A DNA stretch of 64,000 bases from Bog-257 sp963846715 (GTDB lineage Bacteria; Acidobacteriota; Terriglobia; Terriglobales; Acidobacteriaceae), in assembly GCA_963846715.1 (NCBI GenBank), contig CAWJXA010000007.1:124001-188000 (forward strand), read 5' to 3'. Under the pieces are notes generated by a model. The model ran no database searches. It was not told where the DNA came from and saw only the letters and a program-made list of their open reading frames with translations. A program made the position numbers and the translations under genes. Shown here in pieces: positions 7,755 to 15,909 of the stretch (its first letter is position 1; every line of letters begins with the position of its first letter).

Positions 7755-8393
7755 CTACCCCATTAGCCTGCGGCGGGCTACAGCCGCCAATCCGAGCAGC
7801 CCACTTCCCATGAGCAGCAACGAAGATGGCTCGGGAGCCGGGCTCGCCGTGCCGCTGATTTGGACAAGTAAGCCCGTAACATCCGACTCGTTGTAGACCA
7901 TAAAGTCGAGGGTGTTCAGACCGGGCTGAAACCCACCCGTGATTGTGAAGGGTGTGAGGTTTTGGAAGCCGTAGCAACACGCTAAGCTGGTACCGGAGCC
8001 AATGGCCGGTACACCGTTTAGCAGAATGAAACCGCTGTTATCTGCGGCCCAAGATCCTTGCAACTCTGCCGTGTTGAAATTAAAGCCCGTCAGATCGAAG
8101 GTGGTTTGGTAGTCGTAGTAGCCACCGGGAGCTACTCCAGCACTGGGGTTGGGATTTATCCACTGCGTGCCCCCTGGAGGCGGGACCCAGCCGGGCAGAT
8201 ACGGTGGGAGGGTATAGGCCGGACCGGCGCCCGTTGGAGAGGAGGCAAGTAGTTCGTAGTTGGGGTCCGATATCCCCCCACTACCAAGGCCCTCCCCTGT
8301 ACTATGTATCGTCGTTATCGAGTTAGCGAACGATGGTGTAATGGCCAGAACCAAAACGGCCAGTGCGAGCAAGTTGTACTTTAGGTTTCTCAT
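7755..8393 (-). CDS. PEP-CTERM secreted protein, unrelated body
   Basis: Starts ATG 8393 with aggagaaagac upstream. Signal peptide MRNLKYNLLALAVLVLAITPSFA. The 212-aa product has a beta-sandwich-like body with TTFDLTGFNF, GSWAADNSGFILLNG and NTLDFMVYNES, a pattern resembling carbohydrate-binding or 'choice-of-anchor' modules. It ends APEPSSLLLMGSGLLG then RRRLMG, a PEP-CTERM exosortase signal. Its body is not a paralogue of the three upstream proteins, but its upstream DNA contains the same 110-bp block. Confidence 0.88.
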   Translation of the reverse strand: MRNLKYNLLALAVLVLAITPSFANSITTIHSTGEGLGSGGISDPNYELLASSPTGAGPAYTLPPYLPGWVPPPGGTQWINPNPSAGVAPGGYYDYQTTFDLTGFNFNTAELQGSWAADNSGFILLNGVPAIGSGTSLACCYGFQNLTPFTITGGFQPGLNTLDFMVYNESDVTGLLVQISGTASPAPEPSSLLLMGSGLLGLAAVARRRLMG

Positions 8394-8451
8394 TGTCTTT
8401 CTCCTTTTGTTTTTGAATTTGAGATTTCACGGCTGGGCCGAAGCCCGCCAT

Positions 8452-8562
8452 AAATCGTGCCGAGTGTGGGTTAATTGGCTTTCGGAGACAATGCACCAGC
8501 GGCAGATTGTGAGTCTTCTGTGAATCGACTGGGATAACCGGCTGAATACAAAGCTGTTTACT
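8452..8562. promoter_or_regulatory. Shared 110-bp upstream block, copy B3
   Basis: About 85-90% identical to 4489-4603 and 6560-6671, including ggcagattgtgagtcttctg and gctgaatacaaagctgtt. It lies between the divergent genes at 8393 (minus) and 8666 (plus), so it may act on both. No consensus -35/-10 pair was recognised. Confidence 0.55.
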
Positions 8563-8665
8563 GTGAGTGGCGGACCGGCATTGGCAGATAGAATCTGTAT
8601 TTCGCAGATCCTTCTCGGAGGCGTAAGCTGCCAGTAGTAGGGCTTTCGCCAAGCCTCCCACTTCG

Positions 8666-11002
8666 ATGAAAGACACATTCTCTGACCGCGCTCGCTTCGG
8701 GGTCTTCGAACTCGACCTCAAAGCTGGGGAGTTGCACAAAGACGGACGAGCCGTTCTGCTGCAAGAACAACCTTTGCAGGTGCTGCGGATGCTGGTGGTA
8801 GCTGGCGGCGAGTTGGTGACCCGCGAAGAGATCCAGTACCAGCTTTGGTCCAACGACACAGTGGTGGAGTTCGACCACGGCATCAACACCGCAATTCAGA
8901 AGCTACGGCAGGCACTCGGCGATTCAGCAGACAAGCCAAGCTACATTCAGACCGTGGCTCGCCGCGGCTACCGGCTGATGATGCCAGTCGAACGGCTCGA
9001 TTCCGCGCAGGGCGACGGGTCCAACCCAGGGGGCGTGTCAAGTTCCGCCCCGGAGGAGATCGAGCACAAGAGCGAACGAGGGAGTTTGCGCCTGCGCTGG
9101 AAGCTGCTGACTGGGGCTGCCGTCGCCGTAGCCCTGGTTGCCGGCGGTTACTACTGGCTCTCGCGCAAAGCTGTCACGCTGACGGAGAAGGACACCGTCG
9201 TGCTTGCTGATTTTTCCAACACCACAGGCGACGCCGTGTTCGACGACAGCTTGAAGGGAGCGCTGGCTATCCAGTTGGAGCAGTCGCCCTTTCTGACGGT
9301 GCTCTCCGATCGGAAGGTGATTGAAACTCTGAAGCTGATGAACCGCCCGGCAAATGAGCGGCTAATCAAGGGGGTAGCGGAGGAGGTCTGCGTGCGCACC
9401 AACAGCAAGGCGCTCTTGGAAGGCTCGATCGCTGCCATCGGAGATCACTATCTGATTACGCTGAAAGCGATGAATTGTCACTCTGGGGACACCGTCACCA
9501 GCGTCGTAGCGGAGGCGGAGAACCGCAACCAGGTAGTGAAAGCGTTGGGGGATGCGGCCAACCAGTTGCGCACTAAGCTAGGCGAGTCGAGGCACTCGTT
9601 GGAAAAGTTCAACACTCCGCTGGAAAAGGCTACAACCTCGTCGCTCGAGGCTCTCGAGGCCTTTACCCAAGCGGAGAACATACAGACGCAGGGCGGCAGC
9701 GCCATTCCATTTCTTAAGCGCGCCCTGGAGCTGGATCCGGACTTCGCACGTGCTTACGCTTCTCTAGGGGTGGCTTACTATAATCTCAACGAGACCAGCC
9801 TGGCGCTAGCGAACTTTAGGAAGGCGTACAACCTGCGCGACCGAGTGAGTCAACGGGAACGGTTACAAATCGAGGGATATCAGTACGGGTTTGTGACCGG
9901 TCAGATGGAAAAAGCGATTGAGACCTACTCAGAGTGGATTCGGCTCTACCCCAAGGATCCCACGCCACGCGGCATTCTAAGTGTCATTTACACCACATTA
10001 GGTTACTGCGAAAAAGCCGCGACCGAAATACAGGAACGAATTCGGTTGTTGTCTGAGCATTCCGATTACAACCTGGTAGGGGTCTATGCCTGCTTAAATC
10101 GCCTGGATGACGCCGAAGCTCTCCTCGAACAAGCTGGTCCGCAGGACGACAGCCCGTTCTTGCACGAGACGAGGTACTTGTTGGCTTTTCTTCGCGGTGA
10201 CAACGCCACCATGCAGGAACAATTGGCGTGGGCCACGGGCAAGGCGAACGTTGAGGATTGGCTGCTGTCTGCTGCGTCCGATACCGAGGCATATTATGGC
10301 AGCCTAACAGAGGCGCGGCAGCTCTCCGCTGAGGCCGTGCAGTCAGCAAGTCGGGCCGAAGCTCCCGAAGCAGCAGCGGAATGGAGAGCGAATGAAGCGT
10401 TGCGGGAAGCCGAGTTAGGCAATGCCGATCGGGCGCGACAGAAGGCCGCAGAAGCCCTGGCGCTAAGCAACGGGCAGGATGTGAGAGTGAAAGCTGCGCT
10501 CGCTCTGGCGCGCGCAGGCGACGCCGCGCATGCCCACCAGCTGGCCAACAAGCTGAGCCAGGAGTCACCACTAGACACCAGGATGCAGACCTACTCGCTC
10601 CCGGCTATCCAGGCGGCAATCGCGATTGGAAAGAACGACGCGATTCAGGCATTGCAAGTCTTGGAAGTTGCCACTCCCTATGAATTAGGTGGGCCCTCGG
10701 CTGGGGGCACATTTCTATCGAATCTTTATCCGGCGTACATACGCGGAGTAGCCTACCTTCGCCTTGGGCAAGGCCAGCAGGCCGCGGCAGAATTCGAGAA
10801 GATGATTAATCATCGGGGCATTGTGCTTAATTTTGTTACCGGCGCGCTGTCGCATCTGCAACTCGGCCGCGCACAAGTCCTGATGGGCGACAAGACCGCG
10901 GCGCGCAAGTCGTACCAGGATTTCCTCACCCTCTGGAGAGATGCCGATCCCGACATTCCCATCTACCAGCAAGCCAAAGCCGAGTACGCCCGGCTGCGGT
11001 GA
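8666..11002 (+). CDS. Winged-helix DNA-binding / TPR membrane regulator (CadC-like)
   Basis: Residues 1-105 form an OmpR-type winged helix (RFGVFELDLKAGELHK, QLWSNDTVVEFDHGINTAI, YIQTVARRGYRL). A single membrane helix follows at about 145-166, then a FlgO/TolB-like segment (VLADFSNTTGDAVFDDSLKG), then a long TPR region to residue 778. This one-component design resembles ToxR/CadC, where DNA binding is directly coupled to an envelope signal, and is common in Acidobacteriota. It is divergent from the PEP-CTERM gene at 8393, which makes that cluster a candidate target. A frameshifted paralogue at 38504-40982 ends with the same signature, DADPDIPIYQQAKAEYARLR. Confidence 0.88.
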   Translation: MKDTFSDRARFGVFELDLKAGELHKDGRAVLLQEQPLQVLRMLVVAGGELVTREEIQYQLWSNDTVVEFDHGINTAIQKLRQALGDSADKPSYIQTVARRGYRLMMPVERLDSAQGDGSNPGGVSSSAPEEIEHKSERGSLRLRWKLLTGAAVAVALVAGGYYWLSRKAVTLTEKDTVVLADFSNTTGDAVFDDSLKGALAIQLEQSPFLTVLSDRKVIETLKLMNRPANERLIKGVAEEVCVRTNSKALLEGSIAAIGDHYLITLKAMNCHSGDTVTSVVAEAENRNQVVKALGDAANQLRTKLGESRHSLEKFNTPLEKATTSSLEALEAFTQAENIQTQGGSAIPFLKRALELDPDFARAYASLGVAYYNLNETSLALANFRKAYNLRDRVSQRERLQIEGYQYGFVTGQMEKAIETYSEWIRLYPKDPTPRGILSVIYTTLGYCEKAATEIQERIRLLSEHSDYNLVGVYACLNRLDDAEALLEQAGPQDDSPFLHETRYLLAFLRGDNATMQEQLAWATGKANVEDWLLSAASDTEAYYGSLTEARQLSAEAVQSASRAEAPEAAAEWRANEALREAELGNADRARQKAAEALALSNGQDVRVKAALALARAGDAAHAHQLANKLSQESPLDTRMQTYSLPAIQAAIAIGKNDAIQALQVLEVATPYELGGPSAGGTFLSNLYPAYIRGVAYLRLGQGQQAAAEFEKMINHRGIVLNFVTGALSHLQLGRAQVLMGDKTAARKSYQDFLTLWRDADPDIPIYQQAKAEYARLR

Positions 11003-11169
11003 AGATCGTGGTTCGTGAACAGTGGACGGTGAATGCTGATCAAAGGGTGCGAGCACTGTGGGCGTCTTTAGGGACGGCCCAAGCGCCCCAATGAGGTATA
11101 GTTTCTTCCACCTGGACAAGCTAGGGTTCGAGAACCGGCAAGTACTCCACGCCGGAGCGAGGTTGAATC

Positions 11170-11862
11170 GTGACATCGTCCGAGATTGCCGCGGTTATCA
11201 GCGAGGTAAAGCCACGATTTCTGGAAGGACTGGCTGAGCCTGAGGTCGATGCCGTCCTGACGGCCGCAAGACAGCGGCAATACATGGCGAACTCAGTGGT
11301 CACGAACCAGGACCATCCTGCCGACCATCTATTCCTCATCTTGACCGGCCGGGGCCGGCATTTCTTCATCACACCGGATGGCCAAAAAACTCTTCTGCTT
11401 TGGCTACCGCCCGGTGAGGTCTTCGGCGGGGCCGCATTCTTGTCCAAGCCGGTTCCGTATCTCGTCAGCACCGAAATCGTGATGGATAGCTGTGTGCTGG
11501 TATGGGACCGCGCTGCCGTCCGGAGCGTGGCTGCGCAATATCCGAGGTTGGTAGAGAATGCGTTGCTGATCGCCTACGACTACTTGGTGGTCTATCGCGC
11601 CATGCATGTGGCACTGACTTGCCACACCGCTCGCCAGCGGCTCGCCGCAGTGCTGGTCAACCTGGCCAGCGGAATTGGCCATGAAGTTCCGGGTGGCATC
11701 GAACTCGACGTCAACAATGAGGAACTCGCCAACGAGGCCAACGTCACCCTGTTCACCGCCAGCCGCTTGCTGAGCGAGTGGCAACGCAACGGCATGGTAG
11801 TCAAGAATCGTGGCAAGGTCCTGCTGCGCTCCCCGGCGCAGCTGTTGTCGCAGGCAGTCTGA
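11170..11862 (+). CDS. Crp/Fnr-family transcription regulator
   Basis: Starts GTG 11170. The 230-aa product has an N-terminal cyclic-nucleotide-binding-type beta-barrel (about 15-130; HLFLILTGRGRHFF, LLWLPPGEVFGGAAF). A long dimer helix and a C-terminal Crp-type helix-turn-helix (about 150-225; NEELANEANVTLFTASRLLSEW) follow. The barrel lacks the canonical cAMP-contact RXSS stretch, and no Fnr-type N-terminal cysteine cluster is seen, so the ligand is unknown. It stands alone between the TPR regulator and two receiver proteins. Confidence 0.85.
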   Translation: MTSSEIAAVISEVKPRFLEGLAEPEVDAVLTAARQRQYMANSVVTNQDHPADHLFLILTGRGRHFFITPDGQKTLLLWLPPGEVFGGAAFLSKPVPYLVSTEIVMDSCVLVWDRAAVRSVAAQYPRLVENALLIAYDYLVVYRAMHVALTCHTARQRLAAVLVNLASGIGHEVPGGIELDVNNEELANEANVTLFTASRLLSEWQRNGMVVKNRGKVLLRSPAQLLSQAV

Positions 11863-12056
11863 CTCCGTCCGTTTCTCCTCTCCCCGACCGTAAGAGCTCT
11901 ACTTGCTTCTGAGCAAACCTAGGATTGCTCCCGCGCAACGACGCTGCCCGCCGAGTCTGTAATCATTTATTCATCATTTTGTAATAAAGCAGTTCAGCAC
12001 CGCCCGTCCGTGGCGTTGGTTTTGAACTATGCCTGGCGGGAGGCTGATAGCAAATA

Positions 12057-12482
12057 GTGTCCGTTCGTATCCTGGTCGTGGATGATTTCGAATCCTGGCG
12101 GCGCATGGTCTTTACGCTGCTGCAGGATTACCCGGAATGGCAGATCATCGCTGAAGCCGCGGATGGATTGGAAGCCGTCCAGAAAAGTGAACAGATGCAA
12201 CCCGACTTGATCCTGTTGGACATCGGGTTGCCCCAGTTAAATGGCATCGAAGCGGCGCGCCAGATCAGCAGGCTCGCTCCCCGCTCGCGAATCCTGTTCG
12301 TAAGCGAGAACGTTTGTCCCGTCATTGCGGCCGAAGCCTTGCGTGTAGGCGGGTGGGGATACGTCTTAAAGTCTGAGGCTGCGCACGATCTCCTGTCCGC
12401 GGTCGAAGCCGTCATTCACGACCGGCGGTTTGTGAGCAGCCGGCTGCGGAATGGCGGGTTGACCGACCTTTCAGATGCCTAA
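12057..12482 (+). CDS. Stand-alone response-regulator receiver
   Basis: Starts GTG 12057. The 141-aa product is a complete CheY-like receiver: acidic pocket in ILVVDDFE, phospho-acceptor Asp in LILLDIGLP, switch Ser in ILFVSEN and Lys in YVLKSEA. The sequence is closest to NarL/LuxR-type receivers, but the helix-turn-helix is absent and the protein ends shortly after alpha-5. It is therefore a single-domain receiver or a truncated NarL-type regulator. No histidine kinase is nearby. The 11863-12056 spacer shows no gene. Confidence 0.8.
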   Translation: MSVRILVVDDFESWRRMVFTLLQDYPEWQIIAEAADGLEAVQKSEQMQPDLILLDIGLPQLNGIEAARQISRLAPRSRILFVSENVCPVIAAEALRVGGWGYVLKSEAAHDLLSAVEAVIHDRRFVSSRLRNGGLTDLSDA

Positions 12483-12563
12483 GATCTCAGCCCCCTGTCT
12501 ATGTTTTATAACCTCGCGCCCCGTCGCAAAATTGCTACCCGGCAAATGTGAAAGAGAGCTTAC

Positions 12564-12944
12564 TTGCCTAGTCCAACTGTCGTTTTATGCGTCGATGATG
12601 AACCGAACATATTGATGTTGCGCCAGATTCTATTGTCGATCGCCGGCTATAAAGTGTTGACCGCAACCAGTCCCGAATCGGCGATGAAACTTTTTACTCT
12701 TAACGGGGTGGACCTGGTCATCACTGACCAGCTACTTTCTGGACGCTCCGGCGCGGACCTTACTTCTGAAATGAAGCGCCTCAAGCCGGAAGTTCCGATA
12801 GTTCTGTACACCGGATTGCTGGAGCCGCCAGGCGATACGGGCGCTGACCTGGTCCTCGAGAAGGGAATGACTCCGCCTGAGTTCTTGAACGCAATTGCAA
12901 AGCTGGTTGCAAAACCGCCGTCGACGGGAACAGGGAAGCCTTAG
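12564..12944 (+). CDS. Stand-alone response-regulator receiver
   Basis: Starts TTG 12564, preceded by aaagagag. The 126-aa receiver has the acidic pocket CVDDEPN, phospho-Asp in LVITDQLLSG, Thr in VLYTGL and Lys in LVLEKGM. No output domain. It lies 81 bases after another lone receiver and may act in the same phosphorelay, but sequence similarity between the two is low. The partner kinase is not in the window. Confidence 0.78.
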   Translation: MPSPTVVLCVDDEPNILMLRQILLSIAGYKVLTATSPESAMKLFTLNGVDLVITDQLLSGRSGADLTSEMKRLKPEVPIVLYTGLLEPPGDTGADLVLEKGMTPPEFLNAIAKLVAKPPSTGTGKP

Positions 12945-13019
12945 CGGTCTCAAGCAGACTTGTTGGGTGGACGCTCTGCGTTATCCATGGTCCGGCAGAT
13001 GCGCGACTCATCGTCGTCG

Positions 13020-14075
13020 TTAACTCAAAACGGTGATCAATGGCTTCTGTTTGGGAACGACCTCGCCGATTTCGACAGCGTCGATTCCGGAGTTGCGTAA
13101 GCCTACCACTAAGCGCTGACTATCTTTTGCCGCGACTGAGATCAGCAACCCGCCCGCCGTCTGCGGATCGAAGAGCAGCGTGCGGATTTCGTCCGGCACA
13201 GCATCGGCGAACTCGACGCAACCCTTGGTAAACTCGCGGTTCGCCTTCAGGCCTCCGGGAACGTATCCGGCGCGGACGCATTCCAGCGCCCCCGCCAACA
13301 GTCCCACGCGCGAGGCGCTGATTTGCATGCTGACCTTGGAGCCGAGTGCCATCTCGCGCGCGTGGCCGATCAAGCCGAAACCGGTGACGTCGGTCATGCC
13401 GTGCACCTCGAAACCAGGCGAGGACGTCACCACCTCGGCCGCAGCTTTGTTCAGCGTGGTCATGGAGCGCACCGCGTCGCGAATCCAGGCGACCTCGGCT
13501 TGTCCGCGTTTGATCGCCGTCGAGATCACGCCGGTCCCGATCGCCTTGGTAAAGATGAGCCGGTCGCCCGCCTTCGCTCCAGTGTTCGCCAATATTTGTT
13601 GCGGATGAATCGTTCCGGTCACGGCGTAGCCCAGCTTGATCTCCTCATCACGAATGCTGTGTCCGCCGATGAGCGCGCAATGGGCTTCGATCATCTTCGA
13701 GAGTCCGCCGGCCAGCATGTCTTCGAGTATCTTCAGGTCGCCGCCGTCAGGGAAACAAACCAACGCCAGCGCGCTGATCGGCCAACCGCCCATTGCGTAA
13801 ATGTCACTCAGCGCGTTAGTGGCGGCAATCTGTCCGAAGACGAAAGGGTCGTCAACGATAGGCGTAAAGAAGTCGACAGTTTGGACGAGCGCCAGCTCAG
13901 GCGAGAGTTGATACACGCCGGCGTCGTCGGCTGTGTCGAAGCCGATGAGCACGTTGGGATCGTGTTGCCGGGCTAATTTCCCAAGCACCGAGTCCAGCAC
14001 CGCCGGACTTAGCTTGCTGGCTCAACCCGCGGCTTTCACCATCTCGGTGAGGCGCGTTGCTTTGATGTCAGACAT
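13020..14075 (-). CDS. selD: Selenide, water dikinase, itself a selenoprotein (Sec18)
   Basis: Makes selenophosphate from selenide and ATP for selenocysteine and selenouridine synthesis. An uninterrupted frame begins only at 14000, but the same frame upstream to ATG 14075 reads MSDIKATRLTEMVKAAG, then TGA (14024-14022), then ASKLSPAVLDSVLGK. This matches the SelD N-terminus, where the TGA sits at the catalytic Cys/Sec position (Cys17 in E. coli). The full protein is 351 aa with DDAGVY, GGHSIRDEE, TDVTGFGLIGH and DPQTAGGLL, as in the family. A SECIS-like hairpin follows the UGA. No strong Shine-Dalgarno precedes ATG 14075; a TACAAT lies 8 bases before it, so a leaderless transcript is possible. 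The gene stands alone on this strand. A truncated start at 14000 would lack the catalytic residue and the glycine-rich loop. Confidence 0.93.
13991..14009 (-). promoter_or_regulatory. Bacterial SECIS-like element in selD
   Basis: On the selD strand, 12 nt after the UGA, AGTCCGGC pairs with GCTGGACT (8 bp, one G-U) closing a GGT loop. The UGA-to-loop distance (20 nt) and guanines in the first loop positions fit the rules for bacterial SECIS elements bound by SelB. Confidence 0.75.
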
Positions 14076-14109
14076 GCAGGTTGATTGTAGCGAAGCAGTT
14101 GGCAATTCG

Positions 14110-14159
14110 CATTTAGCAAGTAGAGCACGTCCCGGATTGGAGTATGCGCTCTACCTAAA
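14110..14159. repeat. Interrupted inverted repeat upstream of selD
   Basis: ATTTAG/CTAAAT and GTAGAGC/GCTCTAC arms form one long imperfect hairpin. It resembles the other palindromic spacer repeats of the window (compare gcattta gca near 31440). Confidence 0.5.
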
Positions 14160-14377
14160 TCCACCAATCAGAATTCAGACTGAGATACAGATCCCCGGGC
14201 TGGATTCGGTGCCGCCGCTACGCGGCTCTTGCCATAAACGGAGTTGTGCGCCTACCGCTCGCCCCCGCGTCACGGCCAAAATCTGTGGAAATCCCAAGGT
14301 GGAATGAACTGTGGTATGCAGTTCGACAACGATTTACCATTGCCAACAAGAGGTACACGCGAGATAATCGTAGGCAT

Positions 14378-14500
14378 TGAGGAAAGGCGACTGGTTCCAA
14401 ACCAGCCGCCGCCCTCAGTTGAAAAAGAGCTAACGCGAAGGGCGACCATCGAGCGGTGTCCAAGACCACGCGATGCCAAACGTTGGCTCCCTTTTCTTTT
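14378..14500 (+). ncRNA. Possible structured small RNA with terminator
   Basis: A compound hairpin at 14378-14417 pairs TGAGG/CCTCA, GGCG/CGCC and CTGG/CCAG around the 7-nt loop TTCCAAA. Downstream, GCCAA-ACG-TTGGC (14474-14486) is followed by the pyrimidine run tcccttttcttttt ending at 14501, a plausible terminator. The 5' end is unknown. There is no coding potential here, and the element abuts the allo-tRNA. It does not fold as a cloverleaf. Nothing else is recognised in 14160-14377. Confidence 0.35.
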
Positions 14501-14503
14501 TGC

Positions 14504-14589
14504 GGAGAATGTGGGGATAGCTCCCCTAGCGGCCTTATGTCCCGCGAAAATCCGGCCCACGGACAGCGGTTCGATTCCGCCATTCTCCG
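14504..14589 (+). tRNA. 8/4 'allo'-type tRNA, serine-like body, apparent anticodon UAU
   Basis: Acceptor stem of 8 bp: GGAGAATG (14504-14511) with CATTCTCC (14581-14588), discriminator G 14589, no encoded CCA. D-arm GGGGA/TCCCC with tetraloop TAGC, like tRNA-Sec. Anticodon stem GCGG/CCGC plus one C-C mismatch, loop CTTATGT with U33, giving anticodon UAU. Variable arm TCCG/CGGA with a 5-nt loop. T-stem of only 4 bp (GCGG/CCGC) with loop TTCGATT. The 8+4 layout is that of the allo-tRNAs described from Acidobacteria metagenomes in a search for tRNA-Sec. G73 and the long variable arm are serine-type identity elements. It is not tRNA-Sec itself, since no UCA anticodon is present. If aminoacylated with Ser, it would read AUA (Ile) codons. 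A regulatory or inactive RNA is the alternative. Confidence 0.8.
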
Positions 14590-14730
14590 TTCAAACTATT
14601 GTGGGATCGCTACAGATGGGCTTCAGGGACGTAAGCCTTACCAACTTGCTTTCATATCCTCTGGAGTGCCACGCTTCCTTGCGACCCAGGTTCCGGGGAG
14701 TATCCCCGCTCAATGTCACTTCACTTGTGC

Positions 14731-14814
14731 GCTCACTGTGTCCGCACTATATGCACACTGTGCTTGCACTATGCATGCTCACTGTGTTCGCACTATATGC
14801 TCACTGTCATATAT
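14731..14814. repeat. Iteron-like tandem repeat (3.5 units of 22-24 bp)
   Basis: Units begin at 14731, 14753, 14777 and 14799. The core is GCTCACTGTG-n-CGCACTATAT; the first and third units differ by one base and the second has drifted. The spacing of about two helical turns is typical of protein-binding arrays. Confidence 0.7.
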
Positions 14815-15240
14815 CGTAAGGGCTTATGCTAGAAACAGCAAGAATAAAGTTTACAATGTTTACAAGTATTTAGAGCCCCTTGTTAATAGCCAACAGGGAA
14901 TTATAACTGGCTCTTCGATATACAGACCGTGTTCTCACAGGAACGACCCGAATTTATATCCGTAGCAGTCCCAAAGATACCTCAAGATAATCAAACTGGC
15001 ATCAACCCACGAATCCCGGAGCTTACCCTCCGGGGCAAAGTTAAATGCCCCGCTCAGCGGATTGGTCTGACTTTGAGCTTCAGACTGTCAACCGGGATAT
15101 CCATCCATCCGATAAATATTGCGAATCGCGATACCACCTAAAGAAGTCTTGCGTAATCCTTAAACAATAGATTTTAAATACCTTGTGTTGGCTTAGTCGA
15201 GCTTTCTTGTCTCGTAGGTCCCGTCAGCGCTGTTCTAAAC
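14815..15240. other. AT-richer spacer without a supportable gene
   Basis: Base composition drops clearly below the flanking genes. Reading frames of up to 170 codons cross the 14456-15141 region, but they run through the tRNA and the tandem repeat or show no protein-like composition, and none has a ribosome-binding site. The stretch may be the remnant of an element that entered beside the tRNA. Confidence 0.5.
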
Positions 15241-15269
15241 TTGACAATAATTAGCTCATATTTTATGAT
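15241..15269 (+). promoter_or_regulatory. Sigma-70-type promoter of hsp20
   Basis: TTGACA (15241-15246) and TATGAT (15264-15269) are separated by exactly 17 bp. A leader of about 67 bases would precede the hsp20 start. No CIRCE element is seen. Confidence 0.8.
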
Positions 15270-15343
15270 TCTTTTGTGCTGAGATATACATCAAACTCAG
15301 TGAAGGTCAGAAAGACCGCAAAATTTCTTGGAGGATTTGGATC

Positions 15344-15859
15344 ATGACTGTGTTAACCCGCTGGGAACCGTTTCGTGAGTTGAGCGCTTTGCAGAATCGT
15401 ATGAACCGTTTGTTCGAAGAGCAGTACGGCGGCGGCCGCGAAGAGTCGCTGACCAACGGCGCCTTTGCTCCTCCGGTTGACATTTACGAAGACGAGCACA
15501 GCATCCAGTTGAAGCTGGAAGTGCCCGGCATCGACGAAAAGGACCTGGACATCCGGGTGGAAAACAACGTTCTCACCGTAAGTGGCGAGCGCAAGTTCGA
15601 GAAGGAAGAGAAGGAAGAGAACTTCCGCCGGGTGGAGCGCCGCTATGGCAGCTTCAGCCGCTCGTTCACGCTGCCGAACACGGTGAACACCGAGGACATT
15701 CAGGCCGAGTACACCAATGGAGTATTGAACGTTCGACTGGCCAAGCGTGCCGAAGCCAAGCCGAAGCAGATCAAGGTCAATATCGGCGCCCAGAAGCCGC
15801 TTGAAGGCAAGAAGCCCGAAGGTCAGACGCATAGCGCGACCAAAGGGCAGGTTGCCTGA
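15344..15859 (+). CDS. Small heat-shock protein, Hsp20/alpha-crystallin family
   Basis: ATP-independent holdase that binds unfolding proteins. ATG 15344 is preceded by ttggaggattt. N-terminal region WEPFRELSALQNRMNRLF, then the alpha-crystallin domain (about 40-140; PPVDIYEDEHSIQLKLEVPG, VSGERKFEKEE, SFTLPNTVN). The beta-9 motif is AEYTNGVLNVRLAK. The C-terminal I-x-V/I anchor is IKVNI. The 171-aa length is normal. It is followed by a terminator and, 1.1 kb on, by clpB, so holdase and disaggregase are encoded close together. The promoter is housekeeping-like. Confidence 0.95.
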   Translation: MTVLTRWEPFRELSALQNRMNRLFEEQYGGGREESLTNGAFAPPVDIYEDEHSIQLKLEVPGIDEKDLDIRVENNVLTVSGERKFEKEEKEENFRRVERRYGSFSRSFTLPNTVNTEDIQAEYTNGVLNVRLAKRAEAKPKQIKVNIGAQKPLEGKKPEGQTHSATKGQVA

Positions 15860-15909
15860 CCCAAGTTTCGCCCACCGGTGAGATCGGAGGGAGACGAACT
15901 GGGGAGTTC

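Noticed and set aside
14391..14405. Anticodon-arm-like hairpin CTGG-TTCCAAA-CCAG as part of a tRNA-Sec
   Set aside because: Flanks extend the same stem, no acceptor or T-arm can be formed, and the loop lacks UCA.
14731..14814. CRISPR-like array
   Set aside because: Units are contiguous with no spacers.
14456..14965. 169-codon frame across the tRNA and tandem repeat
   Set aside because: It includes the allo-tRNA and the repeat array; no ribosome-binding site and no recognisable domain.
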